Notes: generated by a model not told the origin, from the sequence alone. Positions 36,495-49,152 are shown, counted from the stretch's first letter. The stretch: 64,000 bases of DNA from Chondrosia reniformis (GCA_947172415.1 OX359196.1:684501-748500); one strand, 5' to 3'. Numbers and translations are program-made.

Positions 36495-37154
36495 CACATC
36501 TACACAAACCTTATCGTCTGAAAACATTATTTGGTATACAATACTTTTTGGGTCAGTTGTCCAGACCAGACATTGCAATTGGTAATCGGTAAAAAGGTTA
36601 TCGTTGCATGGTGACGTCATTCTAGTGGGAACGTTTGTTCAAATGGTAGTTACGAGTGCTATAGAACTGCAATGTCCAGTCAGGACCCAAAAAGTACTGC
36701 ATGTACGTATATACGTAGTTACTGCAAGTTTCTACACTATTAATAATTTTTAAAATGCCTCATTAATATTGTCAAAGGTTTTTGTATATATCAGTATGCA
36801 GGACTTCGGTCCCCCAGCCAAGTAGACGATTGTCACTTGGTTGGTTGGCGTAATTATCCAGTGTTGTTTATTATTTGCAACAATAGCCTAGCACAGGCTC
36901 AAGTGCAATAAACTCCCCTTTACACATCAGTATGCAGTACATTCAATGAAAATGTCTCCATATTAATATTATTATTACACTTGTATATACTATTACATCA
37001 AAAAATTGAAATTATAAAAAATGAGATATTGTGATAATTAAATGATTATGGGCAATACAACACTAACACTACATACACTGTGTACACCATAGGAGATCTG
37101 ACTGTAATAACTAGGGTAGACTGGTGTAAATTCTATGTAAAGTCAATGAAAAAA
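36495..37154. other. Convergent intergenic between ATRIP and the collagen-like gene
   Basis: Contains the foldback element at 36542-36696. The candidate ATRIP poly(A) hexamer AATAAA is at 36907-36912 (+); a candidate for the opposing gene is at 36867-36872 (AATAAA on -). If both are used, the two 3' UTRs overlap by about 40 bp or more. No gene is seen. Confidence 0.55.
36542..36696. mobile_element. Foldback/MITE-like element, 155 bp
   Basis: Long terminal inverted repeats: left TACTTTTTGGGTC...CCAGACATTGCA, right TGCAATGTCCAG...GACCCAAAAAGTA. The arms match over about 30 bp each, with small differences in the middle. It starts 47 bp after the ATRIP stop and so probably lies in the 3' UTR. 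Confidence 0.7.
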
Positions 37155-40100
37155 TCAATTTGAATATATTAGGGAAGCGTTGATTGCATCCAAACTGCAA
37201 TCTTTCCGGACGTACTGGCACTCGGCAGTCACACCAGCCTCTAATGTAGCATTGCACTGACACGAGTGCCATAATATTCCTGCTTCATTGTGAATAAATA
37301 TGTTAGCTTTGTGAACATTAATGCCACCAGTTCCACTTTTGTGCTTGACCAAACAGTAGTAGCTTAAGACATCCTTGTTCTCCTACAGTAAAGAATTCAC
37401 AAGCCATTAATTTAACAAACATATAAAGTGAACATAACAGACAGAACTAATATAAGATGGCATGGCAATAATACACAAATTGATCATTTAATTAAAATTT
37501 AAAGAAATTATAATCACTTGGAGATATTACTCCTGGTTAGAAGACCATAGGTATGTACATACATGAAGTGCATTATGTTCATTCAATTTGATATTGGAAT
37601 TACATGCAGACAACACAATTAGCACAGGAAATAATATGCTACATCTGAACACACTGACTAATATATACAGATCAACCAAAGAGGTACACGTACATACATA
37701 TGTGGAACCGATCACTACAATTTTAAAATAGCAGCAACAATTAGCTAATTTATAATCACAAGTGATCTATCTCCCATATTCAAAAAGACATAATACATAC
37801 GTACATATGGAATGGCACTTTGATCAAACAGGTATTAAGTATCACACCCTGTGTGCATGAATTATCCAAACTTCTTTTCCAACACACACTATCAGTTAAA
37901 TAAATACTTTTAATCAACACCACCATGTGGACATAAGCAATGCTTTAGTAATGTAATCCAATCAAGCTATGGACTAGAAAGCTAACCTAGCTAATCTTGT
38001 AACACAACACAAACATTCTATTGACAGGAACACTGCTATGGATATAAATGCATGCACTAATTAGATTAAGCAATTATTGGTCAGTTGTTGTCAACATTCC
38101 TTTGAAGATTACATGTGATTGAGGCCTGAAAAATACATGATTTACCTCTGAGCACCATAAAGCTACTAAATGATACTTGAGAAGCCATTGAACCAGGATA
38201 ATTGCTAACCACAAGTATTTCAGTTTGCCCTACAAGCATCTAGAATATGCATGATCCAAGTATGATATACATATCTGAATACAATTAACAGAACCTTTCA
38301 ATCTTATCTTTAAGATGGACCATCTCAAAGATAACTTTGATGCAGTTAAAAAAATCTCATTTTTGTGCATTCTACATATATACGTACATATATGCAGCGG
38401 GCACTGCCAGTAGAAATCACAGAAATTGCATCCCAGCTGAGATTGACATTTTTCAATTAGACATGTATTAACCCCTAGAGAACGTTTGTACAATATTTTA
38501 AATAAACTGCAATCCTTAACGTAGTGGTTAAGACATATATAAATGGGTTCTGCACATCATGGAAACCTTACATGACATGATCTTATAAAATAAATACGTA
38601 TGTTTATATGTAGGTTAAAAAGAACCATTTAAGTGGTCGCATAATGACTTCTTAGAGTAGATGCAAGAACCATTTACTTATCTACCCACAACCTCATTAT
38701 AATAAGAAATACAATTGAGGTACTATAACTTCAAAAACACACTTGTATGGGACTAATTCAGTAATGAGGTATCAAATTTCAAACAGGTGATATAGGAAGT
38801 CTATGTACAAAAACAACTCCACAATCAGTCCACCCATCACCAGAGGCTCGGCCCTCTATCGGTCAGACCACCAGATGAGACCACTCACCAAAAATGTACA
38901 CTTCCATTTTCAATTGGGATGCATATATATTTAGTAACAGAGGTAGGTCACTTAGGAATGGTATGCTTATTTTTAAATTCCAGTTTACCCACACCTTGTC
39001 CAAGCACAGAGCTTGTCAACATCATCATATGATGTCATGGAGTGTCACAGACCTCACTCTGGAACCTACCAATCCACAGAGCTTGTCAACATCATCATAT
39101 GATGTCATGGAGTGTCACAGACCTCACTCTGGAACCTACCAATCCACAGAAGTATTTTAGAAGCACTTTCCTCATACAAGCCAATAGATTGTCAAACAGT
39201 CAAACAATTACCAACCGAACAACCCTACTTAGAGAGTACGGTACTCTCCGATATATTCTAAGCACTTCACACTCATATTTCTTGGTAGAGTTTCACTTTC
39301 ACATCAGCCAACTCTGACGTCCCTTCCTTCTGCGCCTAGCTACCGCAGCATATCATCACTCAAAGCATAAGAAGTCTTTTTTTCAAGTCTTAACAGCTGT
39401 AGTCATTTGAAATTTTAAGATTATCAAGTAAGAGTTTTGGTTTCCGCGTGAACCTAACTTAGATTTTGCAACTTAAAAAAGAATCAAGACTGTAGAGTTT
39501 GTTTAATAATATAACGTAGTTCCAAGTCGATTTACTTGAGAATTTCGAATAGGAAGGCATCAACGTCTAGTAGGAATGGAAGGGTGATATTTCCCCTCCC
39601 CCCAGACTTTTGGGAAGTTACTATACAGCTCATACCATTGTCCCCCCCCGGCCCCAAGTTCTGTATGCAGCCCTGTCTAGGTATCCTTATCCTTAAAGGC
39701 ATTACTATAAAAGTAATAGGGCAAAAATGAATTGAAAAGTTCACACCCAATCAGGTGCGTGCTACCTAGCAACCATATCAGGTCAGGTGGCATGCAGTGT
39801 ATGGTGCGACATGTGTTATATACATTCCAGTTTACCCAAATCTTGTCCAAGCACAACCTTCAACAACATCATATGATGTCACAGAATTATAGCTAAAAAG
39901 ACAGTTAGATTGGTAGACATAGCTAGAGAGACAGTTACGTAGATAGATTGGTAGACATAGCTAGAAAGACAGACAGAATGATAGATAGGCAGATGGGTAG
40001 ATAGCTGTTAGATAGACAGACGTAAAGATAGGCAGTATACATATATTGGGACTCTTTAACCATTAATTAATTGGCTAATTCACAGTATGCCCATAGTCAC

Positions 40101-43100
40101 CCCACTGGTGTTCAGCTAATTCACAATATGCCCATAGTCACCCCACTGGTGCTCAGTTAAAGACAACAAGCTTTGAGGTCATGTTATCCCATTCAACAAG
40201 TATGTCTTCCTGTGTAATTCCGGATTGCTTAATTAATCAACTCAACAGATACACACTAAACTATATGAATACCTTGTACATATAGTATTTGTTACACACA
40301 CATAGGAAATGTACATAGCTAATATAATGTGAAATTTAATACACAGATATTGGAAGTGTATCAGTATTATTAATATGCATGGTAATAGGTAGTGTGGAAA
40401 TATAGGAATTCATACACAGCCGATACAAAGTTAATCCTATTGAACCATCTCCTCTAGTTGGAAATTTCAGTTTCAGTCGCCAAAACAGCTCATGAAGCCT
40501 TACATATGAAGATGAACATACATATACGTACAGGATGTATGTAGTACATTTGTAAAATGGCAAATAAAAGTATTTAAAAAATGCAGTTAAAGTAGAAGTA
40601 GGGATGGCAGTGCTTGTAAGAGCGACTAGCACATATGGAAATAAAGAATAGGTTTACTAGGCATTACATCCAGAAACGTTTTAAGGGGGTGGGGGGAATT
40701 GACTTTAAAAATTTCTACAGGGGCAGTGTCATACTTGATAAAATACTTAAGTGGCAACCTAAATCCAAGGGGATGCAACTCTTTGGCAAGGAAGGGGCAA
40801 ATGCCCCCCCCTCTCCCGTGAATGAATCCCTGAGTAGGCTAACCATACAGAAGTTGCATACTGAAACTTAAGTAACTAAACTATAAACCGCATTGCTGAA
40901 AATAGTTATTCGGTTTTGCAAGGACACGTGTCCGAATGAACTCAACTTCTCACAAATGTCCACAGCAACAACTTTTGCTTGGAAATTGGCCAATGACTGA
41001 CTGCTATTTTCAGCATTCATATTTTTGATAAAAAAGTCCACTTACTTGTGGTCCCTGTACCAGTTGTGTGTAACATTCAGAGGAGTCACTTGAAAGTGGA
41101 CAGGTTCTCCTCACATTAATACAGTTTTCAGAGATGTCCATCATTGCAGCAGTAGGTCTTGTAATGTTCTCGACGGACATTGGTGGCCCTGGGGGACCAA
41201 CATCCCCCTTGTCTCCTTTTGAGCCATTGTAACCACGGGGACCCCGAAGTCCTTCTTTTAATCTCTAAATTGGCATAACATTATATATCACTTTGGATAA
41301 TATCTTTAAATTGATAAACATACCATTAATGTGTCATTCATTGAATTCATATCTTCTATAAGTTCTCTTCGAACAACCTAAAAAGAAATACACAAATGTC
41401 AGTGGACTATCATGTGACAATCACATGATCTCTCAACAACTCACTTGTAAAACATCAGCAGATAATGCATCTGAATCTATAAAAGGAAATTATATTTTAA
41501 CAGGAAATCTGGTGGTTAAGTTCCAAACCATAAACAGTATTTACCACAATAGACAGTATTTTATCAGTATTTGCCACAATAGACAGTATTTATCAGTATT
41601 TGCCACAATAGACATTCAATATAGTCAATTAGATTCACAGGGTATACATTATATTTCAATATACTTTACTCTCACAAATATATAAATAATAAATATACGA
41701 GTGTCACCAGTCGATCGTTCTCCTTCATAACAAATAGAATTTCGCTCAAATTTTGTTCTCTAAGGGCCTTACCCTTAATGGAAATAAACCAAATTTGATT
41801 GGAATGCCGTTTTCCACAATCTCTACCGGCAGCACTTCCACACACACAATTGCTTGCTGAAATAACCCTGTTTGAATGGTTTTCAGTGATATAACTTTAT
41901 TGAGAGAGCCATTTAATACGTAGGTATATTATCCGAGATTTGCTATATTCCCCGTTTCTACTTAAATTATTACAGTGTTTGCCTAAAATACATGGTCACT
42001 AGATTTCTATCAACTTTTCATACATCAAAACCTGATGTATCGGGTCTGTGTAGATTACCAAATAATTGGAAGCTATACCTATGTATATCTGCAGATAAGG
42101 CACAGTGAAAAGGAGAATGAAAACACTAACTATGCAAGGTATGTTATACCATATCAGATGATGTCATATATATGTATACTGAATTTCATTAGAGCGACCC
42201 TGTATTAACAAAGTTACTTAATTATGCCAATCCCATGAATTAGCTAGCTAAGATACAATATATTTCATAAATATAGTATTGCTATGCTTAACCTTCCAAT
42301 TGTTCACATTCTCTAACCAGTACACACACTCACGTGTAGCCCCTCAACCCAACCACACAACTGGCTCACCCCAGCTCAATTAAAGACATTGCATAATTAA
42401 AACGAGAGCTTATGCACCAAAACAAAGTAAAATATATATTGCAACTGCAATTATATGCTTTAAAAATCATTTCCCAATTAATTTGTAGTACTGACATGAA
42501 TCAGATTAAGTTTACTGATAGACAAAATGAATTAACACTCAGACTTGAGCTATAATGGGCTTATTTCAGCATAACACATTCCATCTGCAAACTTAAGCCA
42601 CACCCTAAACACACGCCCCTCTAGCAACCAGTACGTACATGCCATAGTAACTACATCACACCATATTTTTATAATAATAATATTATATATACCGGATGCC
42701 AATAATGGGATATAATTTACAATCCAAAATGGTTTTGAAATAACAATATTCCATTTCTACATTCTCTCACTGAAACTACATTATACATCAACTGACAAAG
42801 ACTTACTTGAACATTGACAACCCGAGGGACCAATAATTCCAAACAGAAGAAGCAAGCTAAGAACCAATGCAATGACACTCATGAAGAATAGAATCACAAG
42901 CCCCACGACCAATAAAAGTCTCTTCAAGTTGCCCCTTTGGTTTGCTTTAAATTCAAATTTACTGATATCTTCTTCGGTAGTTTCGCCGAATACACGTTTG
43001 GTTTCGGAGGACGAGTTGTGTCGCTTGTGACTGTACGTAGGATTGGTATTCTCCCTCCGGACTATTGCAGGTGGTAGCTTCGGGGGTTCCTCCGGGATTG

Positions 43101-43425
43101 GCTCACTGCGGACTAGCGGACCTTCCGAGTCGGTAGGCGAACCAGGTCCTCTATAAAACTGTTCCATACTCTCGTAAGCGTCAACTTTCTGGTTACTCGT
43201 GGGCGTTTGATAGTGCCCATGCATACTAGGGTGTCCCGAGAGGAGTGGAGGTGGAGGATTATTTTCAGCTTCTTTGGACATGCTGACATAGGCAGGACTA
43301 TCAACCACCTGTGGCACATCTTGCTTCTTCCCACTAATAACAGCGTACGAATAAGAACCCTTGTCCTCCAATTTAATTTTGTGCTCCTGAAACCCTGGAC
43401 CTGAATTTTCGTAGCTAGCTGCCAT
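37155..43425 (-). CDS. Type II membrane protein with short collagen helix and Cys-rich ectodomain
   Basis: Five exons in phase on the minus strand: 43425-42807, 41476-41445, 41377-41324, 41264-41046 and 37382-37155, giving 383 residues. There is no signal peptide. Residues 1-167 are a hydrophilic cytoplasmic tail with tyrosine motifs: YAVI (27), YVSM (46), YESM (84) and NPTY (ending at 131). A membrane helix spans about 170-198, preceded by KANQRGNLKR, which favours N-inside. Outside are a CQC pair, a short helical stretch likely to start trimerisation (VVRRELIEDMNSMNDTLMRL), eight uninterrupted Gly-X-Y triplets (GLRGPRGYNG...GPPGPP) and a C-terminal region with eight cysteines that I do not recognise. 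The plan resembles membrane collagens, colmedins and class A scavenger receptors, but the end domain is not olfactomedin or SRCR. The 3.7 kb last intron could hide an exon. Confidence 0.8.
39006..39150. repeat. 70 bp tandem duplication
   Basis: Two perfect or near-perfect copies begin CACAGAGCTTGTCAACATCA (39006 and 39076) with the palindromic CATCATATGATG inside. A degraded third copy lies at about 39838-39885 (TTGTCCAAGCACAACCTTCA). Confidence 0.9.
39560..39676. mobile_element. MITE-like element, family P, copy 2
   Basis: Shares CCCCCCAGACTTTTGGGAA, CTCATACCATTG and CCCCAAGTTCTGTATGCAGC with the copy at 23288-23451; the left inverted end is poorly kept. Confidence 0.55.
40074..40156. repeat. 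41 bp tandem duplication
   Basis: Two copies of GCTAATTCACAGTATGCCCA plus TAGTCACCCCACTGGTGTTCA, differing at two positions. Confidence 0.9.
40659..40832. mobile_element. MITE-like element, family Q, copy 2
   Basis: Shares CAGGGGCAGTGTCATACTTG, GATAAAATACTTAAGTGGCA and ACCTAAATCCAAGGGGATGC with the copy at 24939-25103. The ends GGCATTACATCC and GAATGAATCCCTG are imperfect inverted repeats. It lies in the last intron of the collagen-like gene. Confidence 0.6.
41524..41612. repeat. About 29 bp tandem repeat, three copies
   Basis: CACAATAGACAGTATTTATC plus AGTATTTGC repeats three times in an intron of the collagen-like gene. Confidence 0.85.
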
Positions 43426-46178
43426 AGTAATGTAATAGAGTTTTCAGTGTAATAAGTTATTTGCTGAGTGCGACTTGGTGCAGAAATAACACTTTGATTT
43501 TTGACTGAAACGTATACAATCCTTTAACACACCCCTAGCTAAGTAACCAATCAAATTGCTCGTACGATCACCTGATGCTCGGAAAAGCGAGAAGGTGTTG
43601 ATGTGGTTAGGATCACGCCATACTAATCGACATCAGCTTCATAGCTAATCAGGAAAGCCTTACAATAAATGGTGTAGTTAAATTCAATTATATACCTGTC
43701 CGAGAGTGTGCCCCTATGACTTTACTGAGATCAAGTCAGCTGAAACATATTGTGTTATGTACTTAATATAGCTTGGATGTTATTAATAAGTGATTTCATG
43801 TTGCCGTCCATGAGAGTTCTTTCAGCTGACGATCATACAGAATTAAATACATCTATGAAGAAGGTGTTTCTTGGTAATGTTCAACTTTGTAAGATGTACA
43901 ATGATTTACATATTCTACAGAGGAGATAAACAAAGGGTTAAACAAAGTGGGAGAAGACTATGAATATTGTTAGGGGGCGGAGGTGTGCTCTCTTTGGGAG
44001 GTCTTTGCGCCCCGCCCCTGGGGTACACAACACAGCATATAGAATAGGTATGTTTTATTCATACATAGAACATAAAGACAAAAGGTTATACCATATAGCA
44101 TATAAAGAATCTAAAATTATAATGCTGCTTCTGAATATAACATGAACACCATTGACTATTCAATGTACAGGAATTTAATGTACACAAATAGAAAAAGAAA
44201 TACATATATTTGGATATGTTCATATAGGGATCAGGTATATTGTATTATTTGCTAGTTTAATTTAATTATACACATTATAGTGTGCATTACAGAAAGCCAC
44301 CTGTGGTTAATAAAGGCTAAAAGTTTTCAGTGGGAATTTATGGTTAACCCCTTTCTTTGAAATTCAAGAGGCTTTTGATTATTCTGGGAAAAGGTTACAT
44401 TAATTAAATTTATAAGTAAAGGTAAATTATACCTAAAACGAGAAGATTAATAGCAAAACAGGAGTATCAAAACAGCATGTGATACTGTAGTCCTTATCAG
44501 CTACAAAGAGTAGCTCAGCAGCAGCCCTACATATTGCTAGTCATGCAAGCCATACACAGGCAGATAACCAGTATAACTTCCATTAGGTAGTAATGGCTTC
44601 CATTTTTAGCCAAATCTAGTCAACTCACCTCTAACCTAACTAGTACTGTATATGTAATTTCTTAAGCTCATTTTCCTAACTCCTATCCATACAGTAAGTC
44701 CAGCAAATCCAAATACAGCATTTGAGTCTCAGTCAAACTTCTGAGGATAGATAAAGCTTAGGGGAGATGTTCTCTGTGTCTCCTCTCCTCTGCAGGCCGG
44801 ACTGACCTCTGATATTTGTATAATAGGTTTATACACAGCTGGAAGGAGACATTGTGCTAATATTTATTGGTTGAGGCAAAGGGGGTGGAACTCTCCTAGC
44901 CCTCAAACCCAAACCAAGATTATGACATCACAGTTAAAGGAAAACATGTTGTTGTCTAGAAATTGCTGGAAGGGATACACTTCAACTTGTTAGCTAACAC
45001 AAAAAAAAACTGAAAACATTTTGCATGTTGACAAGTATATAATTTTTGAAAGGATTGAGATCATGCATAATCATATATAGAAACTTAAATGTTTGTAACC
45101 AAAACTACACCTGTGCATTTTCAATATGTGGTTCTAGTCACGAAACTGAATGAAAATGGCTAATTTTTTCAAAGATAAATATAAAGGGTTGTATATAGTG
45201 TAATATCTACGTACATCTTCTATAGAATATAAATAGTATGCAGTAAATGAGGGAATTGCACTTAGCCTGAGCAAAAATTATGATGAAAGTGAATAACTAC
45301 TAGAAGATGACACCTATATACATACCAACCAAGTGACCAAAGTCCTTTTTTGGCCGGGGGGGACTAAAGTATGAAATAGCAAACAGTGACTGCCTCCCAG
45401 TCATTCAAGATGGAAAATAAATCATCAAATAACCACTTACAACTGTATATCATTCTATAGGCTCGGTGTGGTATACTCATAGGTGGTGAGTTTGATGACC
45501 ACTTTCAACCTTAAACCATCAAAAGTTTCATAATATACAGGTGGAGACTACAGTCAGTTTTGAGGAACACTTTGCATGCCTTGCATGTATAAAAAGATGT
45601 ACTAAGTCGCTTAAAATAATAAAACTCTCTAACAAAAAGTATAAGATTTACATACTGAGAAGTTTCTGCATACATACTTTACATACTGCTATTCTGTCAA
45701 ATCAAAATTGTTAATATACATTACAGATGCTTTATGAATTTGTGAATTCTGATGCCAAGTGTCAGCTTCATATCTCCCCATTTATAAAATTTTTATTTGC
45801 CCTATATCTCAATTATAATGTACATTTAGTGCAGAAACGAAACTCTATCAAATGAAATGATTTAATTAATGAGTGGGTCATTAGTGGATGTATAGACTGT
45901 TGATTAGTCTGTGATGATGTCATCTCAAATGACATGCATGGTGTGTCTTGCCTCCTTGATCATCATTTAGTATATTCATAAAACATATCCAAAGAGTTTT
46001 GCAGATGTTAAAGTTCACTCATATTTGCCATATATTTAACAATCCATCATGTTTATATTTAATGTAGGCATGATATGTACATGCCTTGAGTACAAAAACA
46101 GTTTGACGAAATCCCCTTTTATGATTACGCAATCTAGGTACGCGAAATCTGCATAATAATTTCATCAGACTAAAAAAG
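43426..46178. other. Divergent intergenic between collagen-like gene and BCAP31
   Basis: 2.75 kb of AT-rich DNA without a believable exon. A small GC-rich stem (GGGGGCGG near 43973 against CCCCGCCCC near 44011) is the only compositional outlier. It must contain both promoters, though no TATA box stands out. Confidence 0.6.
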
Positions 46179-48449
46179 ATGGCGAGTCTTCAGTGGACGT
46201 TCATTGCCGGGCTCTTATATGGAGAGATTGGCCTTGTATTTTTGATGTGTATCCCTTTTCTCAAACCATGGATGTAAATGCTAATATTGTATGCTGTATA
46301 ATCCTTCCTCAATTGAGTAATATCCTAACTAGTCTACGTACAATTAATTATTTTGCGTTTAGATGGAAACAAATCTTTGGAATTTTCAAGTTTTTCCAAG
46401 GAGCCAAAATGATACTGAATGTGATCTACATTGCTGTCTTGGCAGTTCTTCTGATGCTGTTTATCGGTAAGCTTGTGTCTGTGGCTTGCGTGTCTGCTTG
46501 TTCTATATCCCATAGGATACATCTGTGGTTAGTAGACGTGAACATAGTAGATGTTTTTTCCGGGTATTAGAGAGGGTATTAGTTGAAATGTAACCAAGAA
46601 TGAACCAGTGCATTCAATTGATTAGAATAGAAATTTTGCATCAGTATATCCTTTATACAGGATCCCAGGGTATCAAAATAGATTGGAGATTCTTTTTTAT
46701 TTTAATTTAAATATTGTAATATCAAATGGTCTAGCTATGTAGATAAGCTTTAGGCAGATAGTTGCTTTTTCTTTCTCTTTCATTTAACCTATAAAGCTGT
46801 TGGGATGACAAAATAGTCAAGTTAAAGGTTATAATTAATTCCAGAGTCTATTTTATCCTACCGTCAGAAATAACGGTTTTCCCATAAATTTATTTTTTCC
46901 TCTTAGATTCATGGAGGGAGATGCTAAAGTTTAAGGAACCAGCTTCCGTGGAACAGCACGAGGCAAAGTTGGACAGAATGATGAAGGAGTTCAGAGCACA
47001 AAGAAACATTTACATATCCGGCTTTGCCCTTTTTCTCTTCCTGTAAGCTCCTGGCAGTGAGAAGTGGTAGAGCATGTAGTTTTGATGAAGTTTGACATGC
47101 AGTGCCTACAGTCAAATACCAGTGTGGACTGGTTTAATTAACTAGTGCTTAAACTAGCTGATGAAATACCATTAAGACCTTAAAAAGGTTGCATTTTAGT
47201 GTAAATTAATTATTTCAATCATTGGTCCGTACATTTTCAAAATTGTCTATTTCTTGCAATTTCTGTACAATAGGATCAGTTACGCATTACCTGTTAATCC
47301 TAAGCGGTGAATGGTAACTCTTATATGTCTGTAGGGTAATCAGAAGGTTTAGTGGAATTTTCATGAAAATCTGTCAATTGGAGGCCTCCAATGCGGCATT
47401 GCAGTCACAAGGCAGAAATCAAGGCAGCCAGCTTCTCCAAAGACTGGACAGTCAGGAGGACACCTCTGCAAAGGATAAGGAAGTAAGTCAGTATGAGGAC
47501 AGCCTATAGGAAGCTGTACACTACACTATTTTAGTTTAAGTTAGTATAAGCTGGAAATACTATAATAGTTGTGTTTTTCTTATCAACACAGGCCAAGGTT
47601 AAACATGTGACTAAGGCAGCGCTAGCACCAAGTCGAGAAGACTATGAGAGTTTAGAGAAAGGTAACTATTTGTGCATTGTTTGTGAGTAGTGCATTGTTT
47701 GTGAGTAGTGCATTGTGTTTGTGAGTAGTGCATTGTGTTTGTGAGTAGTGCATAGGCTGTTTTACAGAATAAGCATAGCATGTAGGAAAATGCTATATTA
47801 GATTTTTCATTGTGTGTCTGTAGAACTAAAGGGGGCTCGTATTAACTTGGAAGCAATGAAGAAGCAGAATGAGGGCACTCAAAGGGAGTATGACAGAGTT
47901 GCTGAAGAATATCAGAAACTGCAAGTTAGTTGCAACATCCTAAGTGAAGATGTACATCCACACTAGACACATGTGAGTCAAAGGTGTCAGAGTATTTGTT
48001 GGGGTCATGCCTCAAGATACTTGAAAAATCTAATACACCATTTTCCTACATGCTATGCCTATTCTGTAAAAAAAGCCTATAGGGAACTAAACCTGAAGAG
48101 AGCTTTGGATGAAGATACAGGTCTGGGAGTCTTTTCTTTCTTCTTTTCCTCTCTTTCATCTTCTTCTCCACTGGTTCAGACAGCTGTTTCTGGGAATTCC
48201 ACCCTCATCAGTGATCCTGGGAGTCTTTGTCTTATTCTTTATCTTGATCTTCTGTGAATTCTTGTATAGATTGCACATATATGTACCATATGTTGTATAT
48301 GTATGTAGGTAGTAAGCTGAAGTGTACGTATAAACTGACTTGTATGCCCCAATACAAACAGTATAATGAACTGATGATGTTAACTCATATGATTCTTTTT
48401 GTCTGATTCACAGAACGAACATCAAGATGAGGGGAAGAAAGATCAATAA
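46179..48449 (+). CDS. BCAP31: BCAP31, ER membrane cargo receptor
   Basis: Seven exons in phase: 46179-46273, 46363-46466, 46907-47042, 47335-47482, 47592-47661, 47824-47924 and 48414-48449, giving 229 residues (vertebrate BAP31 about 246). BAP31 sorts membrane proteins at the ER and takes part in ER-mitochondria and apoptosis signalling. The family start is clear: MASLQWTFIAGLLYGEIGL against MSLQWTAVATFLYAEV. Three hydrophobic segments lie near residues 7-27, 47-66 and 101-115; between them is FRAQRNIYISGF, nearly the family FRAQRNLYIAGF. A coiled coil covers about 165-225 (KGARINLEAMKKQNEGTQREYDRVAEEYQKLQ in part). The protein ends KKDQ, a KKxx ER-retrieval signal like KKEE in vertebrates. 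Caspase sites of mammals are not evident. Start codon context is AAGATGGCG. Confidence 0.95.
47679..47752. repeat. Short tandem repeat GTGAGTAGTGCATTGTGTTT
   Basis: Four imperfect copies of about 18-20 bp just after the donor at 47661. Each contains GTGAGT, a consensus-like splice donor, so the intron begins with a run of decoy donors. Confidence 0.85.
47752..47818 (+). repeat. Dispersed repeat R1, copy E, 3' end only
   Basis: CATAGGCTGTTTTACAGAAT, AAGCATAGCATGTAGGAAAA and ATTAGATTTTTCAT match the R1 3' end. The copy stops 5 bp before the BCAP31 exon at 47824, so its T-rich tail forms part of the acceptor's pyrimidine tract. Confidence 0.85.
48023..48264 (-). repeat. Dispersed repeat R1, copy F (BCAP31 intron)
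   Basis: Full-length copy in the intron after the exon 47824-47924, inverted relative to copy E. Plus-strand blocks: CACCATTTTCCTACATGCTA, GGGAACTAAACCTGAAGAGA, CTGTTTCTGGGAATTCCACC, ATCTTGATCTTCTGTGAAT. Confidence 0.9.
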
Positions 48450-49152
48450 ATCAATTAGTTACTGTGAAGTTGAACATTGTATTAGTTGTACGTATACGCT
48501 GATAAGTGTCATTGCTCTAGTATTTGTACGTACGTATATGTGATTCTACAGTATGTTAGTATCAACATACATACAACTACGTATTTAGAAACCGCTTAAT
48601 ATTATTAGGAATTTGTTTTATTTTCCCTTAAGTACAATGTGTACTATCTTAAGTTGGGATTTTAGTACAGTTATATCAACGTACACAGTACATCACTAAA
48701 GATGACCCCAGGGTTGAAGTGACCAGCAGTAGATCACACTGCGGAAGATTGATGTAGAAATTTAATATGTATGTAAGTACTTTTGCCCTATCTCTCACCA
48801 TACATTGTGTTTGTATACCAGTATTTAATGTACATTCAGTACTGCAACTCTAACAAATGGACAGATATGAAGCTGAAACTTGGTGTCAACATTCACAAAC
48901 ACCCATAAAGTAACTTGCGGGGTTGTATTATAAATAAAAGACAATTAGGGTTATACTATAGATGTTATAAACTTAGGTGACATACAGTTGCTATCAGTAA
49001 CCTGTTTTGGATTTGTCGATCTGTAAACCACTGATATAGCTGACAATTGATGTGAGTCTATAATTCTAAATATTAGCAAATAATTTATTTGGCTACAATT
49101 TAAGCTTACACAAGTAATATTAAATGTACACAATCACTGAAGGTTTTATAGT
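48450..49152. other. Convergent intergenic between BCAP31 and PLBD1
   Basis: About 700 bp with no gene. AATAAA overlaps the BCAP31 stop (48445-48450) and another lies at 48933-48938; the second is the likelier BCAP31 signal. On the minus strand an AATAAA (49084-49089) serves PLBD1 as a candidate. Confidence 0.55.
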
